From Atopobiaceae bacterium UBA5363 (lineage in GTDB: Bacteria; Actinomycetota; Coriobacteriia; Coriobacteriales; Atopobiaceae), in contig DHPN01000012.1 of NCBI GenBank assembly GCA_002407925.1, positions 1 through 9,450 of the forward strand: a stretch of 9,450 nucleotides of DNA, written 5' to 3'. Position numbers and translations under genes: made by a program. Of this stretch, positions 6,444 to 9,450 are shown piece after piece. How positions within the stretch are numbered: the first letter of the stretch is position 1; the number at the start of each line of letters is the position of its first letter. The notes below the pieces were generated by a model that was given only the letters and a program-made list of their open reading frames with translations, made no database searches and had not been told where the DNA came from.

Positions 6444-7874
6444 CTAGAGCTTCGCAGCCATCATATATTTCGTCGGCGACAATCCGCCAAACACGCCTTC
6501 GGCCCACAGCTCACAAACGGCATAGGTGCCGTCCACTGAGATCCTGATAAAGGTGCGACGCGTTGAGTCGAGTTCACGCAATGAAAACTCCAATGTGGTA
6601 GGGGATGTCCAACCATAGCATGCAAAAGTTTCTGCGGCAGCCCATGATGGTCGGATGCCTTCTTCCGCCGAATGCGTCGCAAAGGGGAACAACTCCCCAA
6701 CAAAAGCAGACCCAGTCGTATTTCCAAGCCATCGACCATATCCGGCCTTTACCTTAAAGGCCTGTTTGTCGCGCGTGAGAGTAAGGCATGCGCAAGGGCT
6801 TTCAGTGTTGAAAAACTTCAGTTCGACAGTTTCGAAATTGCCGAAATTCCTCAAGCAGTGATGTCGCCCGACAAGACGTCTTTCGCTCACGCCAGCGTGA
6901 GCGGCCCCGTCAACTAGAGGCAGGCTGGTCAGATCTATTGTGGGCAGCATGCCATTCATGCCTCTTCCATCATCGAGCACCTCATAGAGAGGATCCATCA
7001 AGGCTTTGCTTCCCGACGTCGAACTTGAGCAGGAGACAACGAGGCTATCCTTTGGTCTCACATAGCAAAGTTGCCCAAAAAGCCCAGAACAACGAAAACC
7101 GCCGCCAGCGCACATCCAAAATTGATAGCCATACCCATTGCGATCTTCTGTTGACTCAGCAGGATAAAACGGCTGGGTCTGCATCTGCAACCTTGTCGCA
7201 TCCTCCACCCAAGCAGTAGGGATAACCTCTTTTCCCTTCCAATATCCACCATCTAAAAGGCATTGGCCGAAACGCGCTAGATCAATCGTGGAGAGATGCA
7301 GCCCGTAACCGCCAACGCTATGGCCGTGACGATCTTCTTCCCACCACCAGCGCTTGATGCCCAAAGGCTCAAAGAGCCTTTGGGACAAGAAAGCTGAAAG
7401 CTTTTGACCACTTACGCGCTGCACAAGCATGGACAAGAGATGCGAGCACATAGAGTTATAGAAAAAGACAGTGCCTGGCTTGTGTGCGAACTCTTTTCCT
7501 ATGACTCCCATAGCCCAGTCATCATCGTTGTGCACATATGGCTCTCTGTCTTGGCCTAACGTCATGGTCAGCAAATGACGGATGCTCACTTCAAGAAAGA
7601 GGTGATCGACCACAGCGCCTTTGTACTCTGGAAACCAAGCAATCCAAGGCTCATCGAGACCAAGCTTGCCCTCTTTTTTGAGCATCCCTACAGCAACGGA
7701 GGTAAACGACTTGGTCACTGAATAGAGAGGATGCACAAACTCAAGAGAAAAAGGCTTTGCTGTATGTGAAAAAGCAAGGCTTCCCTTTTGCATCACAACG
7801 ATAGAGCGCGTCTCAATCCCCAGGCTTCGAAGCTTGGCAAGATATGCCCGCCCATGCTCCTCGTCAAATTTCAC
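6444..7874 (-). CDS. Serine hydrolase of the beta-lactamase/class C esterase family
   Basis: A 476-residue protein whose first 320 residues or so have the penicillin-recognising fold used by class C beta-lactamases, DD-peptidases and EstB-like esterases. The nucleophile and its lysine are seen in SVTK (S52, K55), the second motif in FFYNS (Y139, N140), and GLFGQ (264-268) stands where the third motif of related hydrolases lies. LLTMTLGQ (101-108) and RFGQCLLDGGYWKGKEVI (201-218) are typical family segments. Residues about 330-476 form an extra C-terminal part, probably beta-rich, that I cannot assign. No signal peptide is visible, so it should act in the cytoplasm, arguing against a wall peptidase and for an esterase, amidase or small-peptide hydrolase. 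The start is GTG at 7874 with GAGGAG seven bases upstream; the 11 bases GAGGAGACAAG there also precede the glycosyltransferase gene at 93. A PTS permease gene lies upstream on the same strand, so its substrate may be linked to an imported glycoside. This is inference. Confidence 0.85.
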   Translation of the reverse strand: MKFDEEHGRAYLAKLRSLGIETRSIVVMQKGSLAFSHTAKPFSLEFVHPLYSVTKSFTSVAVGMLKKEGKLGLDEPWIAWFPEYKGAVVDHLFLEVSIRHLLTMTLGQDREPYVHNDDDWAMGVIGKEFAHKPGTVFFYNSMCSHLLSMLVQRVSGQKLSAFLSQRLFEPLGIKRWWWEEDRHGHSVGGYGLHLSTIDLARFGQCLLDGGYWKGKEVIPTAWVEDATRLQMQTQPFYPAESTEDRNGYGYQFWMCAGGGFRCSGLFGQLCYVRPKDSLVVSCSSSTSGSKALMDPLYEVLDDGRGMNGMLPTIDLTSLPLVDGAAHAGVSERRLVGRHHCLRNFGNFETVELKFFNTESPCACLTLTRDKQAFKVKAGYGRWLGNTTGSAFVGELFPFATHSAEEGIRPSWAAAETFACYGWTSPTTLEFSLRELDSTRRTFIRISVDGTYAVCELWAEGVFGGLSPTKYMMAAKL

Positions 7875-7910
7875 ACTTGTCTCCTCTTTTTGCAGTTAAG
7901 TGCATGTTCT

Positions 7911-7951
7911 CATGAGGGACGCCTCATGCCACAAGCACAAGGCGTCCCTCA
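7911..7951 (-). promoter_or_regulatory. Two overlapping, mutually exclusive hairpins between the PTS and hydrolase genes
   Basis: Bases 7913-7924 and 7940-7951 are a perfect 12-base inverted repeat with a 15-base loop. Bases 7911-7917 (CATGAGG) and 7922-7928 (CCTCATG) form a second perfect stem of seven pairs with a four-base loop. The second lies within the downstream arm of the first in minus-strand RNA, so only one can form at a time. Neither is followed by a U-tract on the minus strand. The long stem may mark the 3' end of the PTS transcript, protect it from decay, or act with the small one as a switch ahead of the hydrolase gene. The 18-base palindrome could also be a protein operator. 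Confidence 0.6.
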
Positions 7952-7995
7952 ATGAAGAGCTTCTTTTTACGAACGCAATGTGCGCGAACGCAACA

Positions 7996-9450
7996 CTACG
8001 CGCTTACAGGCTCGCCTTTTACAGGCACTGACTTGCCTTTGGCGCTTACGGGCTCATCTTTGTAGGTCGCATATGTCCAGATGAAGGAGATGACACTAGA
8101 AATAGCAATGCCAACGAGCACCCAAAGCACATACGTAGCTCCATTAGCGCCAGAAGGGTCCACGAACCCTGGCAGCGCGCAGAAGGCACCACCTGTGAAT
8201 TCATACATCTTTGTACCCATCGCGCCAATGAACAGGCCCCCGGGAACAGAGGCAAGGCAGCTAATCACGAAGGGCTTTTTCTTTGGCAGCGTAATACCAT
8301 ACAGGCATGGCTCTGTGATGCCGAAGAAAAACCCTGTAATGAATGCGGGCCAACCAAGCTCCTTCAGCTTTTCATCCTTCGTCTTGAGCAGCATGGCCAA
8401 AACAGCAAATACCTGCGCAAATGAGCAGACCATATAAGGAGCCATGATAACGTCATAGCCGTTGCTCGAAATATTAATGAGCATCAGCGTAATTACGCTC
8501 CAGTGGAAGCCAAAGATCACAAGGACCTGCCAGAAACCGGTAAGAATGGCTCCACCTAACGCGCCGCCGACGACAGGAATATTGTAAAGAGAGTTGAAAA
8601 GCAGACTCAGAAGATTGGTAATAAATGTCGCAATAGGTCCAATGACTAGATATGTCAGCGGGACCATTATTACAAGCGTGCATGTCGGCACAAAGAAGAA
8701 CTTGATGTACTCAGAGAAATGCGTGCGAAAATACCGCTCGAGTTTAGAGGCCACCCAAACAGCAAGGATAATAGGTATAACCGAGCTCGTATAGCCAGAC
8801 GTTGGCATGATGACAGGAATGCTAAAGATAGTCGTGAAATAGCTCATGGCAAACGGTGTGCCAGCAAGAACGGTGCCTAGGGCAGTGCCGCTCGTAATGT
8901 TCACCATTGTCGGATATGTGAGGGCGATCCCCAAAGTCATGCCAATGAACTCACTCGAGCCGAATTTCTTGGCAGACGTATATCCCAAAATGATAGGCAA
9001 GAAGTAGAAGAAGCCATCTCCCGCGGCATACAATACCTGATAGATGCCATCAGTCGCCGAAATCCAACCAAGGAATACGGCAATGGTGAGTACGCCCTTG
9101 ATCATGCCTGCGGCGCAAAGAACAGCAAGGATCGGCTGTATGATGCCAGAAATGAGGTCAATCAACATGGAGGCAACGTTTCCATGCTTTACCGGTGTTC
9201 CATCTTCAGTGACCTCCCCCAAGCCGGCGGCACCAGTTTCTTTGATGACCTCGTCATACACATCCTCAATTACATTGATGCCAACTATGACCTGATATTG
9301 GCCGTTCGCATTTACAACCTGAATGACGCCACGCAAAGTCTCAATAGCTTGTGTGTCTGCTTTTGAGTCATCCTTTAGCTTGAAGCGTAGGCGGGTCATG
9401 CAATGAGATACGTTTTGAATGTTCGAGCTGCCACCAACAAGATTTACTAC
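7996..9450 (-). CDS. PTS transporter subunit EIIBC, beta-glucoside family (5' end beyond the window)
   Basis: The frame is open to the window edge, giving 484 residues with only a short N-terminal stretch missing. It imports and phosphorylates a sugar at the cytoplasmic membrane. Residues 1-75 are the EIIB domain, with the phosphorylated cysteine C17 in SHCMTRLRF followed by GQYQVIVG (50-57). EIIC spans about 90-460 with many hydrophobic helices, FGFHW (313-317) and GITEPCLYGITLP (377-389), the conserved GITEP sugar-binding loop of the glucose superfamily. Wording of both domains fits the beta-glucoside branch (BglF/BglP-like); sucrose or trehalose transport remains possible. The ATG at 9399 is internal, since EIIB sequence continues in frame before it. 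After the last helix comes a short repeated tail (464-484), then the stop, with no EIIA domain, so EIIA must come from another gene. The hydrolase gene starts 121 bases downstream. Confidence 0.92.
   Translation of the reverse strand, partial: VVNLVGGSSNIQNVSHCMTRLRFKLKDDSKADTQAIETLRGVIQVVNANGQYQVIVGINVIEDVYDEVIKETGAAGLGEVTEDGTPVKHGNVASMLIDLISGIIQPILAVLCAAGMIKGVLTIAVFLGWISATDGIYQVLYAAGDGFFYFLPIILGYTSAKKFGSSEFIGMTLGIALTYPTMVNITSGTALGTVLAGTPFAMSYFTTIFSIPVIMPTSGYTSSVIPIILAVWVASKLERYFRTHFSEYIKFFFVPTCTLVIMVPLTYLVIGPIATFITNLLSLLFNSLYNIPVVGGALGGAILTGFWQVLVIFGFHWSVITLMLINISSNGYDVIMAPYMVCSFAQVFAVLAMLLKTKDEKLKELGWPAFITGFFFGITEPCLYGITLPKKKPFVISCLASVPGGLFIGAMGTKMYEFTGGAFCALPGFVDPSGANGATYVLWVLVGIAISSVISFIWTYATYKDEPVSAKGKSVPVKGEPVSA
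7999..8055 (-). repeat. Short direct repeat encoding the tail of the PTS permease
   Basis: A 15-base unit encoding EPVSA occurs at 8041-8055 and 7999-8013, 13 of 15 bases identical and 42 bases (14 codons) apart. The peptide between them also has a duplicated look (AKGKSVPVKG). The tail lies where a linker to an EIIA domain would start in three-domain permeases of this family, so it may be a remnant linker or a locally duplicated end. Confidence 0.6.

Noticed and set aside
5982..6447. Plus-strand open frames of about 125 residues opposite the oxidoreductase start
   Set aside because: Low-complexity, histidine- and arginine-rich translations antisense to a well-supported gene; no ribosome binding site of note.
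7970..7993. Repeated CGAACGCAA just after the PTS stop codon
   Set aside because: Two nine-base copies only, in a short gap; no further copies or structure to give it meaning.
9397..9399. ATG as the start of the PTS permease
   Set aside because: The frame continues upstream to the window edge and encodes the conserved EIIB region with the active-site cysteine, so this codon is internal.

Overview
The window looks like an ordinary, densely coded bacterial chromosome from a fermentative, probably Gram-positive host. A phosphotransferase system (PTS) sugar permease of the beta-glucoside type, strong AGGAGG-like ribosome binding sites and a roughly balanced base composition with AT-rich gaps all fit this. 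The genus cannot be fixed from the sequence. Coriobacteriia (Atopobium/Olsenella-like) or a related Gram-positive anaerobe is my best guess, held loosely. I see no rRNA, tRNA, CRISPR array, insertion sequence or phage gene.

Layout. The plus-strand block (93-2052) holds two overlapping genes: a GT4-type glycosyltransferase and a PlsC-type acyltransferase. They probably form one operon making or modifying a membrane glycolipid. A 192-base AT-rich gap follows, with a candidate promoter and a composite hairpin. The next plus-strand gene is a MocR/GabR-type regulator (2245-3696): a GntR-type DNA-binding domain fused to an aminotransferase-like PLP domain. Everything after it is on the minus strand. 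Read in transcription order these are the EIIBC permease of a beta-glucoside-type PTS (7996-9450, cut by the window end), a serine hydrolase of the beta-lactamase/esterase family (6444-7874), a zeta-crystallin-like NADPH:quinone oxidoreductase (5368-6354) and an AldB-like aldehyde dehydrogenase (3738-5234), which converges on the MocR gene.

How the parts may work together. The MocR regulator and the aldehyde dehydrogenase face each other tail to tail across about 40 bases. This recalls GabR-controlled dehydrogenase loci, so a regulator-target link is reasonable but unproven. The quinone oxidoreductase upstream could belong to the same reactive-carbonyl or redox response. The PTS permease and serine hydrolase are separated by 121 bases that carry two mutually exclusive RNA hairpins.

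Nothing here is clearly a new system. The best leads are two non-coding structures: a composite hairpin that buries part of the aldehyde dehydrogenase ribosome binding site, and the switchable pair of hairpins ahead of the serine hydrolase. Start codons of the MocR, aldehyde dehydrogenase and oxidoreductase genes were moved downstream from the longest possible reading frame because of clear ribosome binding sites.
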